Of a DNA stretch of 64,000 nucleotides, positions 1 through 9,512 are shown piece after piece. Each line of letters starts with the position of its first letter. The stretch's first letter is position 1. A program made the translations under genes and the position numbers. The DNA comes from Brevundimonas sp. Leaf363. GTDB lineage: Bacteria > Pseudomonadota > Alphaproteobacteria > Caulobacterales > Caulobacteraceae. Under the pieces are notes generated by a model. It saw nothing but the letters and a program-made list of their open reading frames with translations. It was not told the DNA's origin and did not search any database. The stretch lies in assembly GCF_001424025.1 (NCBI RefSeq), contig NZ_LMPZ01000002.1, positions 1,354,702 through 1,418,701 of the forward strand. Reading direction: 5' to 3'.

Positions 1-276
1 CTCGAAGAGGCCCAGCGCCCGGCCGCGATCCGCCAGCCGCGCCGCCCAGTCGCCGATGCCGCCGTCCAGGCCTTCGCCCGCGTGCAGGGTCGGGCCGCTA
101 TCCAGCATCGGGCGATCCTTGGCCCGTGCTGCGTCCCAGTCGCTCCAGGCGTCCAGCATGGCTGTGGTCCAGCCGTCAGGGGCGCTGGTCCAGTCCGCCG
201 TCGCGCCGCGCACGACGACGCGGCGCCCCGGCCGGGCCGAGGCGGCGAGGAAGGCGAATCTGGGCTGAAAGCGCAT
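1..276 (-). CDS. Hypothetical protein, N-terminal part only (runs off the window)
   Basis: An open frame on the minus strand begins at ATG 276 and runs 92 codons to the window edge without a stop. A good ribosome site (GGAG, five bases before the ATG) supports the start. The visible protein begins MRFQPRFAFLAASARPGRR and is rich in Ala, Arg, Trp and Asp. I recognise no motif, signal peptide or membrane segment. It is divergent from the NDUFA12 gene, with about 200 bp between them that could hold both promoters. The function is unknown and the C-terminus is missing. Confidence 0.5.
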   Translation of the reverse strand, partial: MRFQPRFAFLAASARPGRRVVVRGATADWTSAPDGWTTAMLDAWSDWDAARAKDRPMLDSGPTLHAGEGLDGGIGDWAARLADRGRALGLFE

Positions 277-479
277 GGGAACTCCGCGTGGCCGTCCTGC
301 CTGGAAGGCTAACGGCTCGCGGCCCCCCGTTCTAGCACATCTTGCGGCTAACAATGGAGATACCCCCAAGATGTAGCAGGGCGGGACCTCTGCGTCTTCG
401 CTGGACGGCGAGCGGCCGTGTTTCTATGATCGCGACAGCGCGCCTGTTCTTGTCGGCGCCGCGTCTGGAAGGCCCTCAC

Positions 480-872
480 GTGCTCGCGAAGATCTTTTCC
501 TGGTGGAACGGCGCCACGATCGGCACCCTGTGGACCGTCGCACGGCGTGGCGAGCTGGTGGGCTCGGACGAGCAGGGCAACCGCTATTATCAGTCGCGCG
601 ACAACGTCAGCTACGACGGCCGCCGCCGCCGTTGGGTGATCTACAACGGCTATGCCGAAGCCTCGAAGGTCTCGCCAGACTGGCACGGCTGGCTGCACTA
701 CACCTTCGACGAACCGCCGACCGTGACGCCGCTGCCGCGCCGCGCATGGGAAAAGCCGCATCTGCCCAACCTGACCGGCACGCCGCTGGCCTGGCGTCCG
801 CCCGGCTCGCTGGCCGAGGACGGGCGTCGCCCAGCCGCCACCGGCGACTACCAGGCCTGGACGCCCGAATGA
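480..872 (+). CDS. NDUFA12-family NADH:ubiquinone oxidoreductase accessory subunit
   Basis: The 130-residue product, starting LAKIFSWWNGATIGTLWT after the initiator, matches the NDUFA12 (B17.2, 17.2 kDa) family. This accessory subunit of respiratory complex I is conserved from alphaproteobacteria to mitochondria. Typical family blocks are visible: G-x-D-x-x-G-N-x-Y-Y near residue 30, RRRRWVIYNG, and a W-H-G-W-L-H motif near residue 66. I chose GTG 480 because GGAAGG lies seven bases upstream. An upstream ATG at 342 would add 46 residues with no family resemblance. The stop overlaps the next start (ATGA), so the two genes are translationally coupled. Confidence 0.88.
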   Translation: MLAKIFSWWNGATIGTLWTVARRGELVGSDEQGNRYYQSRDNVSYDGRRRRWVIYNGYAEASKVSPDWHGWLHYTFDEPPTVTPLPRRAWEKPHLPNLTGTPLAWRPPGSLAEDGRRPAATGDYQAWTPE

Positions 873-1510
873 GCCGCGACCGCGCCTGGCTGCTGACGGG
901 CGTCATCGCCGTGGCTCTGGCCGGGGCCGGGGCGGTCGGCGCGCGCGCGCTGCAGGATACGCCGGCCGAGGCGCGGCCCGCTGACCCGATCGGCGACATT
1001 CTGCGCACGACGCCCTCGACGCCCGAGACAGCCCCTGCCGCCACGCCTGCGCCGGCCGCGCCGGTCGTGGTCGCGCCTGCTGATCCCGTCGTGACCGCTC
1101 AGGTCGAGGAAAAGGCCGACGAGGCCGAGGCCGAGGAAGAGAAGACCGCCGCGCCCGCCGCGCCTGAAGAGGCGCCGCCGCCCGGCCGCCGCACGCGCCG
1201 CCCCATCGCCGTCGTTCAGGCCATCGACAAGATCACGGCCGAGAGCATGCGCTTCGAGGTCGAGGTCGGCGGTCGCCCGGTCCGCTTCGACAAGACGCTG
1301 ATCGTTTCGGCCCGCGCCTGTGAAGTCGCGGCCTCCGACGAGGTGGTGAACGATTCGGTCGCCTATCTGGACATCTCGGTCCAGCCGCGTGGCGCCCAGA
1401 GCCAGGAGCCGCGCCAGATTTTCCGCGGCTGGATGTTCGCCTCGACGCCCGCCGTCAGCGGCCTGCAGCACCCCGTCTACGACGCCTGGGTGGTGGGCTG
1501 TAAGGCGTAA
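869..1510 (+). CDS. DUF2155 domain-containing exported protein
   Basis: This 213-residue protein has an N-terminal hydrophobic segment (about residues 8-25, LLTGVIAVALAGAGAVGA) that is a signal peptide or anchor. A low-complexity Pro/Ala/Glu linker (about 35-105) follows, and then a conserved C-terminal domain of about 100 residues typical of DUF2155: AVVQAIDKITAES, FDKTLIVSARAC and ending HPVYDAWVVGC. Two cysteines flank the domain and could form a disulfide. The start at ATG 869 overlaps the NDUFA12 stop. The family has no established function; its pairing with NDUFA12 and aat is, as I recall it, usual in Caulobacterales. The 3' end overlaps the convergent aat gene by 34 bp. Confidence 0.8.
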   Translation: MSRDRAWLLTGVIAVALAGAGAVGARALQDTPAEARPADPIGDILRTTPSTPETAPAATPAPAAPVVVAPADPVVTAQVEEKADEAEAEEEKTAAPAAPEEAPPPGRRTRRPIAVVQAIDKITAESMRFEVEVGGRPVRFDKTLIVSARACEVAASDEVVNDSVAYLDISVQPRGAQSQEPRQIFRGWMFASTPAVSGLQHPVYDAWVVGCKA

Positions 1511-2136
1511 TACAGGGCTGCCGCGCCAGTCATCGGTTCGCGCAAGGACCGTATGTTGGGCCGCAATCTAAGCGCCCGGTCCAGCATTTTCAGATAATCG
1601 GCCTGGGGCGTCTCGACCGCTCCGAACTGGCTCAGGTGCTCGGTCTGGAACTGCGCGTCCAGCAGGCGCCAGCCGCCGCGCCGCAGCCGAGCGACCAGGT
1701 GCACCAAAGCGACCTTGGATGCATCCCGCTCGCGGCTGAACATGCTCTCCCCGAAGAAGGCCCCGCCCAGGGTCACGCCGTAAAGGCCGCCGACCAGCCG
1801 CTCGTCTCGCCAGCATTCGATCGAATGGGCGTGTCCCATGGCCTGCAGCGCCAGATAGAGGCCCCGGATCGGCGCATTGATCCAGGTGTCCTCACGTCCC
1901 GGCGCAGAGGCCGCACAGGCGTCCAGCACCGCTACGAACGCCGTCGATACCCGCACCTGAAACGGTTCGCCTCGCACCGTCCGCCTCAGGCGTGTCGGCG
2001 CATGGAAGGCGTCCAGCGGGATCACCCCGCGCATCTCCGGCTCGACCAGAAACACACGCGGGTCATCCCGCGCTTCGCCCATCGGAAAGACGCCGGTGGC
2101 GTAGCACTCCAGCAGTTCCGTCGGCCCGAAGCTCAC
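1477..2136 (-). CDS. aat: Leucyl/phenylalanyl-tRNA--protein transferase
   Basis: This 219-residue protein attaches Leu or Phe from aminoacyl-tRNA to proteins with N-terminal Arg or Lys, making them N-degron substrates for ClpS/ClpAP. Family signatures are visible: the opening LLxCYxxGxFPM, W-I-N near residue 86, G-H-A-H-S-I-E-C-W near 100, and GGLYGVTLGGAFFGESMFS at about 115-133, followed by ASKVALVHL. The length fits the short alphaproteobacterial form. It lies downstream of topA on the same strand and converges on the DUF2155 gene. Confidence 0.95.
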   Translation of the reverse strand: MSFGPTELLECYATGVFPMGEARDDPRVFLVEPEMRGVIPLDAFHAPTRLRRTVRGEPFQVRVSTAFVAVLDACAASAPGREDTWINAPIRGLYLALQAMGHAHSIECWRDERLVGGLYGVTLGGAFFGESMFSRERDASKVALVHLVARLRRGGWRLLDAQFQTEHLSQFGAVETPQADYLKMLDRALRLRPNIRSLREPMTGAAALYYALQPTTQAS

Positions 2137-2151
2137 GGCGGCGATGGATCC

Positions 2152-4782
2152 CTAGGTGTCGGCCTTTGTAGCGGTCATTTTGGCCGCCGGCTTCTTGGCC
2201 GGCGCCTTCTTGGCGGCAGGCTTCTTCGCGGCGGGCTTCTTCGCCGGAGCGGCCTTCTTCGCCCCCTTCTTGGGTGCGGCGTCGGCGCGGGCGGCCAGCA
2301 GCGGCAGTGCGGCCTCCATCGTCAGCTCTTCCGGCACCGTGCCTTTCGGCAGGGTGGCGTTGATCTTGCCTGACTTCACATAGGGACCGAAGCGGCCCGC
2401 CATGACGTGGACGGGCTCGCCCGTTTCGGGGTGGGCGCCGAGGTCCTTCAGCGGCGCCGCGGCCGCGCCGCGACCGGCGAATTTGCCGGCGCGCTTTTCG
2501 GCCAGCAACACGACCGCACGGTTCAGGCCGATCTCGAAGACTTCATCGATATCAGCGACATTTGCGTAGGTGCCGGCGTGCAGGATGAAGGGGCCATAGC
2601 GGCCGAGGCCCGCCGTGATCGGCTTGCCGTCCTCGGGGTGCTCGCCGACGGGGCGCGGCAGGGCGAGCAGGCGCACGGCCTGTTCCAGTGTGAGGGTCGC
2701 AGCGGACCAGCCCTTGGGCAAGGAGGAGCGCTTGGGCTTCTCCTCGCCGGGGTTGGCGGTTTCGACATAGGGCCCGAAGCGCCCGATCTTCAGCGAGACG
2801 GGCTGGCCTGTGGCCGGATCGACGCCCAGGTCGCGGTCGCCGCCGGCCTCGCCGCCCTCCGTCTCGCCCGCCCCGAAACCGCGCGTGTAACGGCATTCCG
2901 GGTAGTTCGAGCATCCGATGAAGGACGACTTCATCTTGAAGCTGGCCTTCAGATGCAGGTGGCCGGTCTTGCAAAGCGGGCACAGGCGCGGGTCGGACCC
3001 GTCGCCCTTGTCGGGAAACAGGAACGGGCCGATGGCCTGGTCCAGCTCGTCGATGACGCCCTGACGCTCCAGCACGGCGGCCTGGGCGGGCTTCAGGTGT
3101 GACCAGAATTCGCGCAGCAGCGCCTTCCAGTCCATGTCGCCGGCCGAAACCTCGTCAAGCTGGGTCTCCAGCGCGGCGGTGAAGTCGTACTGCACCCAGC
3201 GGCCGAAGAACTGCTCCAGGAAGGCGGTGACCAGGCGGCCGTTGTCTTCCGGGACGAAGCGGTTGTTCTCCATGCGGACATAGCTGCGGTCGCGCAGGGT
3301 GGTCAGGATGGACGCGTATGTGGAGGGGCGGCCGATGCCCAGCTCTTCCAGCTTCTTGACCAGGGTCGCTTCCGAATAGCGCGGCGGCGGTTCGGTGAAG
3401 TGCTGGTCGGTGCGGATGGCGTCGACCTTGGCGATCGCGCCTTCCTTGAGGGCGGGCAGGCGGGACGAATCGTCGTCCTCCTCCGACTCGGCGCCCTTCT
3501 GGCGTTCGTCGCGGCCTTCTTCGTACACGGCCAGGAAGCCATCGAAGGTGACCACCTGACCGGTGGCGCGCAGGCCCGTCTGGCCGTTGGGCGTCTCGAT
3601 CTCGACCGTGGTCCGGTCCAGGCGCGCGCTCTCCATCTGAGAGGCGACCATTCGCTTCCAGATCAGTTCGTAGAGCCGCTGCAGGTCGCCATCGAGGCGC
3701 AGGGAATCGGGATGGCGCGCGATGTTGGTCGGGCGGATCGCCTCGTGCGCTTCCTGAGCATTCTTGGCTTTCGCCTTGTAGTACCGAGGTTCCGACGGGA
3801 CGAAGGCGGGGCCGAAGCGGTCGGCGATGACCTCGCGCGCCTGGGCCAGGCCTTCGGGCGTCGTCTGCACGCCGTCGGTCCGCATGTAGGTGATCAGGCC
3901 GCCGTTCTCGTCGACGCCTTCGTAGAGCTTTTGCGCGGCCTGCATGGTTCGTTGGGCATTAAAACCTAACTTCCGCGCGGCTTCCTGTTGGAGTGTCGAG
4001 GTGGTGAAGGGCGGGGCAGGCGAACGCTTGATCGGCTTCTTCTCGATCGAGCGGATCGTCAGAGGCGAGGCCGCGATGGCGGTACGGGCGGCCTGTGCTG
4101 TCGCTTCGTCCTTGATGTCCAGGCGCTGGATTCGCTTGCCCTCGTGCTTCACCAGACGAGCGGTGAAGGGCGGGCTGTCGGCGTTCAGATCGGCCTCGAC
4201 CGACCAGTACTCCTGGGCCTTAAACCGTTCAATTTCCAGCTCTCTGTCGACCACGATGCGCAGCGCGACCGACTGCACACGCCCCGCCGAGCGCGCGCCC
4301 GGCAGCTTGCGCCACAGCACGGGCGACAGGGTGAAACCGACCAGATAGTCCAGCGCGCGCCGGGCGAGGTAAGCCTCGACCAGCTCCATATCCAGCTGAC
4401 GCGGCGCGGCCATCGCTTCCAGCACGGCGGACTTGGTGATCGCATTGAACGTCACCCGCTCAACCGGCTTGTCCTTAAGCGCCCGCTTCTTGGTCAGGAT
4501 GTCCAGAACGTGCCAGCTAATGGCCTCGCCCTCGCGGTCCGGGTCGGTGGCGAGAATGACTCGGTCCGAGCGCTTGGCTGCCTCGGCGATCTCGCTCATC
4601 CGCTTGGACGCCTTGGGATCGATCTCCCAATCCATGGCGAAGTCTTCATCCGGCTTCACCGAGCCGTCCTTGGACGGCAGGTCGCGGACGTGACCGTAGG
4701 ACGCCAGGACGTGGAAGTCCGAGCCCAGATATTTGTTGATGGTCTTAGCCTTCGCGGGGCTCTCGACGATGACGAGTTGCAT
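2152..4782 (-). CDS. topA: DNA topoisomerase I (type IA)
   Basis: This 876-residue enzyme relaxes negatively supercoiled DNA. The Toprim domain is at the N-terminus (MQLVIVESPAKAKTINKYLG, then the acidic D-P-D-R-E-G-E motif near residue 78). The catalytic tyrosine is in GIGRPSTYA, at about residue 489. A four-cysteine zinc motif follows (CPLC...C-x5-C, about residues 595-625). Three Topo_C repeats come next (GRFGPYVET, GRYGPFILH, GRFGPYVKS). The protein ends in a basic Lys/Ala/Pro tail of about 40 residues resembling histone H1-like tails, probably for nonspecific DNA binding. The tail is simple-sequence DNA and may vary in length between strains. Confidence 0.97.
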   Translation of the reverse strand: MQLVIVESPAKAKTINKYLGSDFHVLASYGHVRDLPSKDGSVKPDEDFAMDWEIDPKASKRMSEIAEAAKRSDRVILATDPDREGEAISWHVLDILTKKRALKDKPVERVTFNAITKSAVLEAMAAPRQLDMELVEAYLARRALDYLVGFTLSPVLWRKLPGARSAGRVQSVALRIVVDRELEIERFKAQEYWSVEADLNADSPPFTARLVKHEGKRIQRLDIKDEATAQAARTAIAASPLTIRSIEKKPIKRSPAPPFTTSTLQQEAARKLGFNAQRTMQAAQKLYEGVDENGGLITYMRTDGVQTTPEGLAQAREVIADRFGPAFVPSEPRYYKAKAKNAQEAHEAIRPTNIARHPDSLRLDGDLQRLYELIWKRMVASQMESARLDRTTVEIETPNGQTGLRATGQVVTFDGFLAVYEEGRDERQKGAESEEDDDSSRLPALKEGAIAKVDAIRTDQHFTEPPPRYSEATLVKKLEELGIGRPSTYASILTTLRDRSYVRMENNRFVPEDNGRLVTAFLEQFFGRWVQYDFTAALETQLDEVSAGDMDWKALLREFWSHLKPAQAAVLERQGVIDELDQAIGPFLFPDKGDGSDPRLCPLCKTGHLHLKASFKMKSSFIGCSNYPECRYTRGFGAGETEGGEAGGDRDLGVDPATGQPVSLKIGRFGPYVETANPGEEKPKRSSLPKGWSAATLTLEQAVRLLALPRPVGEHPEDGKPITAGLGRYGPFILHAGTYANVADIDEVFEIGLNRAVVLLAEKRAGKFAGRGAAAAPLKDLGAHPETGEPVHVMAGRFGPYVKSGKINATLPKGTVPEELTMEAALPLLAARADAAPKKGAKKAAPAKKPAAKKPAAKKAPAKKPAAKMTATKADT

Positions 4783-4943
4783 TCACACGGCGCTTCTAGG
4801 GAGGGCCGGGAACGTGGTTGGCGGAAGGGCTCCTGTCAATCGGAGCGCGGCCAAAGCCTTCAGTGCAACCCAAGAGCATAGGCAAGGTTGCATAAATATC
4901 TGAAGTTGTATCCATTGTGCGGCGCTGGGCTATGGAGAGGTTG

Positions 4944-5183
4944 ATGCAAGCGCGCGAACGATTTGAGGAACGGCCGTCCCGGGCGCCGGCGCCGGCCGAC
5001 TTGCCTGAGAAGTATCCCGTGCGCGAGTACGTCGGCGCCATGGCGGCCGAGCTGGCGCAGATGGCGCGCTTCAATGGAGACGAGCCTCTGGCGCGCCTGC
5101 TGGACGCTGCGGCGGCTCTTTCCCAGCAGCCTCCGATCCCGTTGTTCGCCGATGAACCCACACCGGGGGACCGGCCGAGCTAA
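4944..5183 (+). CDS. Small conserved hypothetical protein
   Basis: A 79-residue acidic, helical protein with no recognised domain, containing P-V-R-E-Y-V-G-A-M-A-A-E-L-A-Q-M and an amphipathic C-terminal helix. ATG 4944 is preferred because GGAGAGG lies at 4934-4940. An in-frame ATG at 4932 and a GTG at 4917 are alternatives that add 4 or 9 residues. It is divergent from topA and its last four bases overlap the end of the convergent dprA. I see no membrane segment or signal peptide. Third-position GC bias and the clean ribosome site support it being real, but its function is unknown. Confidence 0.6.
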   Translation: MQARERFEERPSRAPAPADLPEKYPVREYVGAMAAELAQMARFNGDEPLARLLDAAAALSQQPPIPLFADEPTPGDRPS

Positions 5184-6265
5184 GCGGCGGCGACCAGGCC
5201 GCCGGGCAGGAGTTCGCACCGGCCCGCCAGGTTCAGCTCCAGCAGTGCGCCGGCGATGACGCTCATGGGCAAGCCCAGCGCGCGCGCCAGTTCGTCTCGA
5301 GGCGTCGGCGTCGGTGAGAGCAGGGCGGCGACCCGGTCCAGCAGGCTGACGTCGGCCGCCTCGTCGGGATACGACTCGAACGGCGGCGTCTCGCGCTCCC
5401 TGACAGCGCGGAAGGTCTCGAACGCGCGCTCAATGTCCTCCAGTCCCTCGCAGAGGATTGCGCCCTGACGCAGCAAGTCGTTGGGTCCTCTGGCCCTTGG
5501 GTCCAGCGGCGACCCCGGTACGGCGAAGACGTCGCGCCCCTGTTCGGCGGCCAGGCGCGCGGTGATCAGGGATCCCGACCGGATTTCGGCCTCGACCACG
5601 ACGACGCCCCGCGACAGACCCGAAATGATGCGATTGCGGCGCGGAAAGTCGCGCGCCTGGGCCCGAGCGCCCATCGGATTCTCCGATACGACACAGCCAT
5701 TTTCAGCCAAGCGGCGATGTAGATCGGCGTGCTCGGGCGGATAGATATCGTCGACGCCGCCGCCCAGAACGGCGACCGAGCCTGTGGGGAGCGAGCCCTC
5801 ATGCGCTGCGCCGTCGACGCCGCGCGCCATGCCCGACACAACGACGTGGCCGGCCTGGCCCAGCTGCTGGGCCAGGCCGCGTGCGATGCGCTGGCCCCCT
5901 GCCGACGCGATTCGCGCGCCGACAATGGCCACGCATGAACGCTGCAGCAGCGCCGGGTCGCCCAACGCCCACAGAACGGGCGGCGGCGGGTCGATCTGGG
6001 CGAGGCGTTCGGGATAATCGGCATCGCCCAGCACAATGAGGCGTGCGCCGGCGTGGTTTCCATCCGCCATTTCGCGTTCGATCCGGCCAGGATCGATCGG
6101 CGTCACGCCCTGACCGCCGGCTCGGCGCGAGAACGCGGGCAAGGCTTCCAGCGCTGATACAGCGTCGCCAAAGCGCCCGATCAGCTGGCGAAAGGCGACC
6201 GGGCCGACGCGTTCCGTGCGGGCGAGCCGCAGCCGGGCGAGACGCTCGTCTTCAGACAGGCTCAC
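5180..6265 (-). CDS. dprA: DNA-processing protein DprA
   Basis: This 361-residue protein loads RecA onto incoming single-stranded DNA during natural transformation. Residues about 5-70 form a SAM-like N-terminal region. The Rossmann-like DprA core spans about 80-290 with the family motifs VAIVGARxAS, VVSGMARGVDGAAHEG, AVLGGGVDDIYPPEH and FPRRNRIISGLS, then VVVVEAEIRSGSLITA. A C-terminal winged-helix region (about 305-355) completes the standard architecture. The start at 6265 overlaps the plsY stop by four bases (ATGA), so the two are translationally coupled. Confidence 0.96.
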   Translation of the reverse strand: MSLSEDERLARLRLARTERVGPVAFRQLIGRFGDAVSALEALPAFSRRAGGQGVTPIDPGRIEREMADGNHAGARLIVLGDADYPERLAQIDPPPPVLWALGDPALLQRSCVAIVGARIASAGGQRIARGLAQQLGQAGHVVVSGMARGVDGAAHEGSLPTGSVAVLGGGVDDIYPPEHADLHRRLAENGCVVSENPMGARAQARDFPRRNRIISGLSRGVVVVEAEIRSGSLITARLAAEQGRDVFAVPGSPLDPRARGPNDLLRQGAILCEGLEDIERAFETFRAVRERETPPFESYPDEAADVSLLDRVAALLSPTPTPRDELARALGLPMSVIAGALLELNLAGRCELLPGGLVAAA

Positions 6266-6900
6266 GCCTTCTTCGCGCCGATGCGAGGCTCGGCGCCCTT
6301 GAGCAGACGACCGATGTTCTCGCGATGGGTGATGTAGATGGCCACAGCCATGACCACGGTCATCAGCAGGATCGGCGGCGCGACAGGCATGCCGGGCAGG
6401 GAAAGGGGGAGGATGGCCAGCACTGGCGTCAGCGCCGCCGCCGTCAGCGCTGCGAGCGACGAGATCCGCGCCGTAAAGGCGACGACCAGCCAGATCAGGG
6501 CCGCCAGCAGCCCCAGCGGCCAGCAGGCGGCCAGCAGCAGCCCGAAGAAGGTCGCCACCCCCTTGCCGCCCTTGAAGCCCAGCCAGGCAGGAAACAGGTG
6601 GCCCAGGAAGGCGGCGCCGCCGGCGATCGCGGCGGCCACGTCGCTGCCCAACAGCCAGCGCGCTACCAGAAAGGCGACCGCGCCCTTGCCGGCGTCTAGG
6701 ACGAGGGTGGCGACGGCCAGATCCTTGCGACCCGTCCGCAGGACATTGGTCGCGCCGATGTTTCCAGAGCCGATGTTGCGCACGTCCCCGGCGCCGGCCG
6801 CGCGGGTCAGAATGACGCCGAACGGGATCGAACCCAGCAGATAGCCGCCGATCGCCGCCAGGCCGATCGAGGCCAGCGCGGGCATGACGAGGTCCTGCAC
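6262..6900 (-). CDS. plsY: Glycerol-3-phosphate acyltransferase PlsY
   Basis: This 212-residue inner-membrane enzyme moves an acyl group from acyl-phosphate to glycerol-3-phosphate, the first step of phospholipid synthesis. It has five to six hydrophobic helices and the three PlsY signatures: GSIPFGVILTR near residue 23, the glycine-rich RNIGSGNIGATNVLR loop at about 41-55, and GFKGGKGVATFFG near 107. The C-terminus is basic and cytoplasmic. It is the first gene of a two-gene unit with dprA, an order common in alphaproteobacteria. Confidence 0.96.
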   Translation of the reverse strand: MQDLVMPALASIGLAAIGGYLLGSIPFGVILTRAAGAGDVRNIGSGNIGATNVLRTGRKDLAVATLVLDAGKGAVAFLVARWLLGSDVAAAIAGGAAFLGHLFPAWLGFKGGKGVATFFGLLLAACWPLGLLAALIWLVVAFTARISSLAALTAAALTPVLAILPLSLPGMPVAPPILLMTVVMAVAIYITHRENIGRLLKGAEPRIGAKKA

Positions 6901-7021
6901 GTGATTCGCTCCCCAGTGCGTCTTTTCAGCAAGATGCGGCGGCGCTGAGCGTCAGGCAAGCGCGGGGACGCACACCCGCCCTAGGCGCGGCCCGCGACGC
7001 GAGCTAAAGCAGTCGGCCGGG

Positions 7022-9448
7022 GTGACGGAGTTGCAGGTGAAGCTAGCCGAGCGTTGGTTCGTGTGGGCGGGGATCGTCTTGCTGGGCGCGATCGCCCTGG
7101 CGGGCCTGATCGTCGCCATATACGCGGCCTGGCTGTTCCATGACCTGCCAGACGCGTCGGAGCTTGCCGACTATCGGCCGCCGACCGCCACGCGCGTCTA
7201 CGCCGTCGACGGCACGCTGATCGGCGAGTTTTCGGACGAGCGGCGCATCTATGTCCCCTACGAGCAGATACCCCTGCCGGTCGTGCAGGCGTTTCTGGCC
7301 GCTGAGGATCGCAACTTCTTCCAGCATGGCGGCATCGACGTGTCCGGCATCGGGCGGGCCATGTTCAAGAACCTGTTCAACGTGGTGTCAGGGCGGCGCC
7401 TGGAGGGCGGCTCGACCATCACTCAGCAGGTCGCCAAGAACGTCCTGCTGACCAACGAGAGCAGCCTGAACCGCAAGCTGAAGGAAGCCATCCTGTCCAG
7501 CCGCCTGGAGGCGACGCTGACCAAGGAGCAGATCCTCGAGCTGTATCTGAACGAGATTTTCCTGGGCTATCGCTCGTTCGGCGTGGCCTCGGCCGCCTAC
7601 AACTATTTCGGCAAGTCGCTGGCGCAGTTGACGCCGGACGAAGCCGCCTTCCTGGCGTCGCTGCCCAAGGGCCCCAACAACTACCACCCCAAGCGTCACC
7701 CTGGCGCGGCTAAGGGCCGACGGGATTGGGTTCTGGGCGAGATGGCGCAGAGCGGCTGGCTGACGCCGGCTCAGCTGATCGAGGCGCGGGCGCGTCCGCT
7801 GAAGACGCAGGACGCACCGCGCCGCGCCGCCTATGCCGATGCCGACTTCTTCGTGGAGGAAGCGCGGCGCCGAGCGATCAGCCTGTTCGGCCGCGAGCAG
7901 GTGAACGGCGGCGGCTATTACATGCGCACCACGCTGGATCCGGAGCTGCAGTCGGCGGCGCGCATCGCCCTGATGCATGGGCTGGAGCAGTACGATCGTC
8001 GTCACGGCTGGCGCGGGGCGTGGGGCACCACCGACTTTGCGCCGGGCTGGCAGGCCGAGGCGCTGAAGAAGACGCTGCCCGCCGAACGCCGCAGCTGGCA
8101 GGCCGCCGCGATCGAGAGCGTCGCCGGCAACACCGTTCGCGTTCGCACGGCGCGGGATGACCGCGCCGGCGCACTGATCGCTGCAGACGCCGCTTGGGCC
8201 AACGCCAATCGCCAGCTGCGGCGTGGCGACCTGATCTTCGTAGAGCCCCAGAACGGCCAGTTCGCCCTGCGCCAGGTACCCGCCGTGAACGGCGCCCTGG
8301 TGGCCATAGAGCCCCAGACAGGTCGCGTCCTGGCGATGGTCGGCGGCTATTCCTACGCCCTCAGCAGTTTCAACCGCGCGACCCAGGCCTGGCGGCAGCC
8401 GGGTTCGGCGTTCAAGCCGATCGTCTATGCGACGGCGCTGGAGGGTGATTACACGCCCGCCTCGATCATCCTGGATGCGCCGATCAGCTTCGCCGGCGGC
8501 GCCAACGGCGGTCGCTGGACGCCCGAGAACTACAGCCGCGAATACTATGGCCCGCAGTCGCTGCGCCGCGGTCTGGAGCTGTCGCGCAACGTCATGACCG
8601 TGCGCCTGGCCCAGGCGGTCGGAATGGACAAGATCGTGGCGATGTCCAAGCGGATGGGCGTGGCGGACAACATGGTGCCCAATCTGTCGGTGTCGCTGGG
8701 CGCTGGAGAAACGACGCCCTATCGCCTGACCGCCGCTTACGCCGCCTTCGTCAACGGTGGGCGGCGCATCGACCCCTATCTGATCGAGATGGTGCAGGAC
8801 CGGAACGGTGAAACCATCTTCCGCGCCGATGGCCGCACCTGCCGAGACTGCGGCCGGCCGTTCTCGGGCCAGGAAAGCCCGCGCTTGGCGCCCCGCGGCG
8901 AACAGGTCCTGGACCCCATCACCGCCTACCAGATGAGCTCCATGCTGGAAGGCGTGGTCCAGCGTGGCACCGCCGCCAGCGCCCGCGGCCTGGGTCGCTA
9001 CGTCGGCGGCAAGACCGGCACCACGAACGAGTATCGATCCGCCTGGTTCGTCGGCTTCAGCAGCGACATCGTGGTCGGCGTCTTCATCGGCTTCGACGAC
9101 AACCGCTCGCTGGGATCCGGCGAAACGGGCGCGGGCACGCCGGTGCCGATCTTCACCGAGTTCATGCAGACGGCGCTGAAGTCGCGGCCCGCCCGGCCTT
9201 TCGTGCGGCCGCGCAACGCCATCTTCCGCACCGTCAACGGCATTGAGGAGGCGTTCCGTCCCGGCACCGAACGCCAGCGCCCGGCGGCCCCCACCGCGCC
9301 AGCCGCGCCCGTGGGACCGCAGAACTATTATGACGTCCTGCGGCGCGAGGAAGAAGCCGTCGCCGGTCCTGCGCCCGCAGCGCCGCCGCCGCCTTCGGCC
9401 CCGCCGCCCGAGCGCGGGCCGGCGGAGGATTTGAGCGGATTGTATTGA
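7022..9448 (+). CDS. mrcA: Penicillin-binding protein 1A (bifunctional transglycosylase/transpeptidase)
   Basis: This 808-residue class A PBP polymerises glycan strands and crosslinks peptides in the periplasm. An N-terminal membrane anchor spans about residues 17-37. The GT51 domain has EDRNFFQHGGID (catalytic Glu about 95) and GGSTITQQVAKN. The transpeptidase domain has Ser in PGSAFK at about 462, an S-R-N motif near 523, and KTGTT at about 664. A central OB-type insertion and a C-terminal Pro/Ala-rich tail (about 745-800) are as in other proteobacterial PBP1A proteins. The start is GTG 7022, with an in-frame GTG at 7037 as the alternative. It is monocistronic. Confidence 0.95.
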   Translation: MTELQVKLAERWFVWAGIVLLGAIALAGLIVAIYAAWLFHDLPDASELADYRPPTATRVYAVDGTLIGEFSDERRIYVPYEQIPLPVVQAFLAAEDRNFFQHGGIDVSGIGRAMFKNLFNVVSGRRLEGGSTITQQVAKNVLLTNESSLNRKLKEAILSSRLEATLTKEQILELYLNEIFLGYRSFGVASAAYNYFGKSLAQLTPDEAAFLASLPKGPNNYHPKRHPGAAKGRRDWVLGEMAQSGWLTPAQLIEARARPLKTQDAPRRAAYADADFFVEEARRRAISLFGREQVNGGGYYMRTTLDPELQSAARIALMHGLEQYDRRHGWRGAWGTTDFAPGWQAEALKKTLPAERRSWQAAAIESVAGNTVRVRTARDDRAGALIAADAAWANANRQLRRGDLIFVEPQNGQFALRQVPAVNGALVAIEPQTGRVLAMVGGYSYALSSFNRATQAWRQPGSAFKPIVYATALEGDYTPASIILDAPISFAGGANGGRWTPENYSREYYGPQSLRRGLELSRNVMTVRLAQAVGMDKIVAMSKRMGVADNMVPNLSVSLGAGETTPYRLTAAYAAFVNGGRRIDPYLIEMVQDRNGETIFRADGRTCRDCGRPFSGQESPRLAPRGEQVLDPITAYQMSSMLEGVVQRGTAASARGLGRYVGGKTGTTNEYRSAWFVGFSSDIVVGVFIGFDDNRSLGSGETGAGTPVPIFTEFMQTALKSRPARPFVRPRNAIFRTVNGIEEAFRPGTERQRPAAPTAPAAPVGPQNYYDVLRREEEAVAGPAPAAPPPPSAPPPERGPAEDLSGLY

Positions 9449-9512
9449 GGCCTTTTCCTCGCCCCCGGCGCGCTCTATCTGCGCCCCTCACTTCATGTCG
9501 CCGGAGATTGCG

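Noticed and set aside
2156..2260. Lys/Ala/Pro repeat at the topA 3' end as a separate repeat element
   Set aside because: It encodes the low-complexity basic tail of TopA and is explained by the protein.
3988..4881. Plus-strand open frame of 297 codons within topA
   Set aside because: It is antisense to conserved Toprim and core sequence of topA and lacks a ribosome site.
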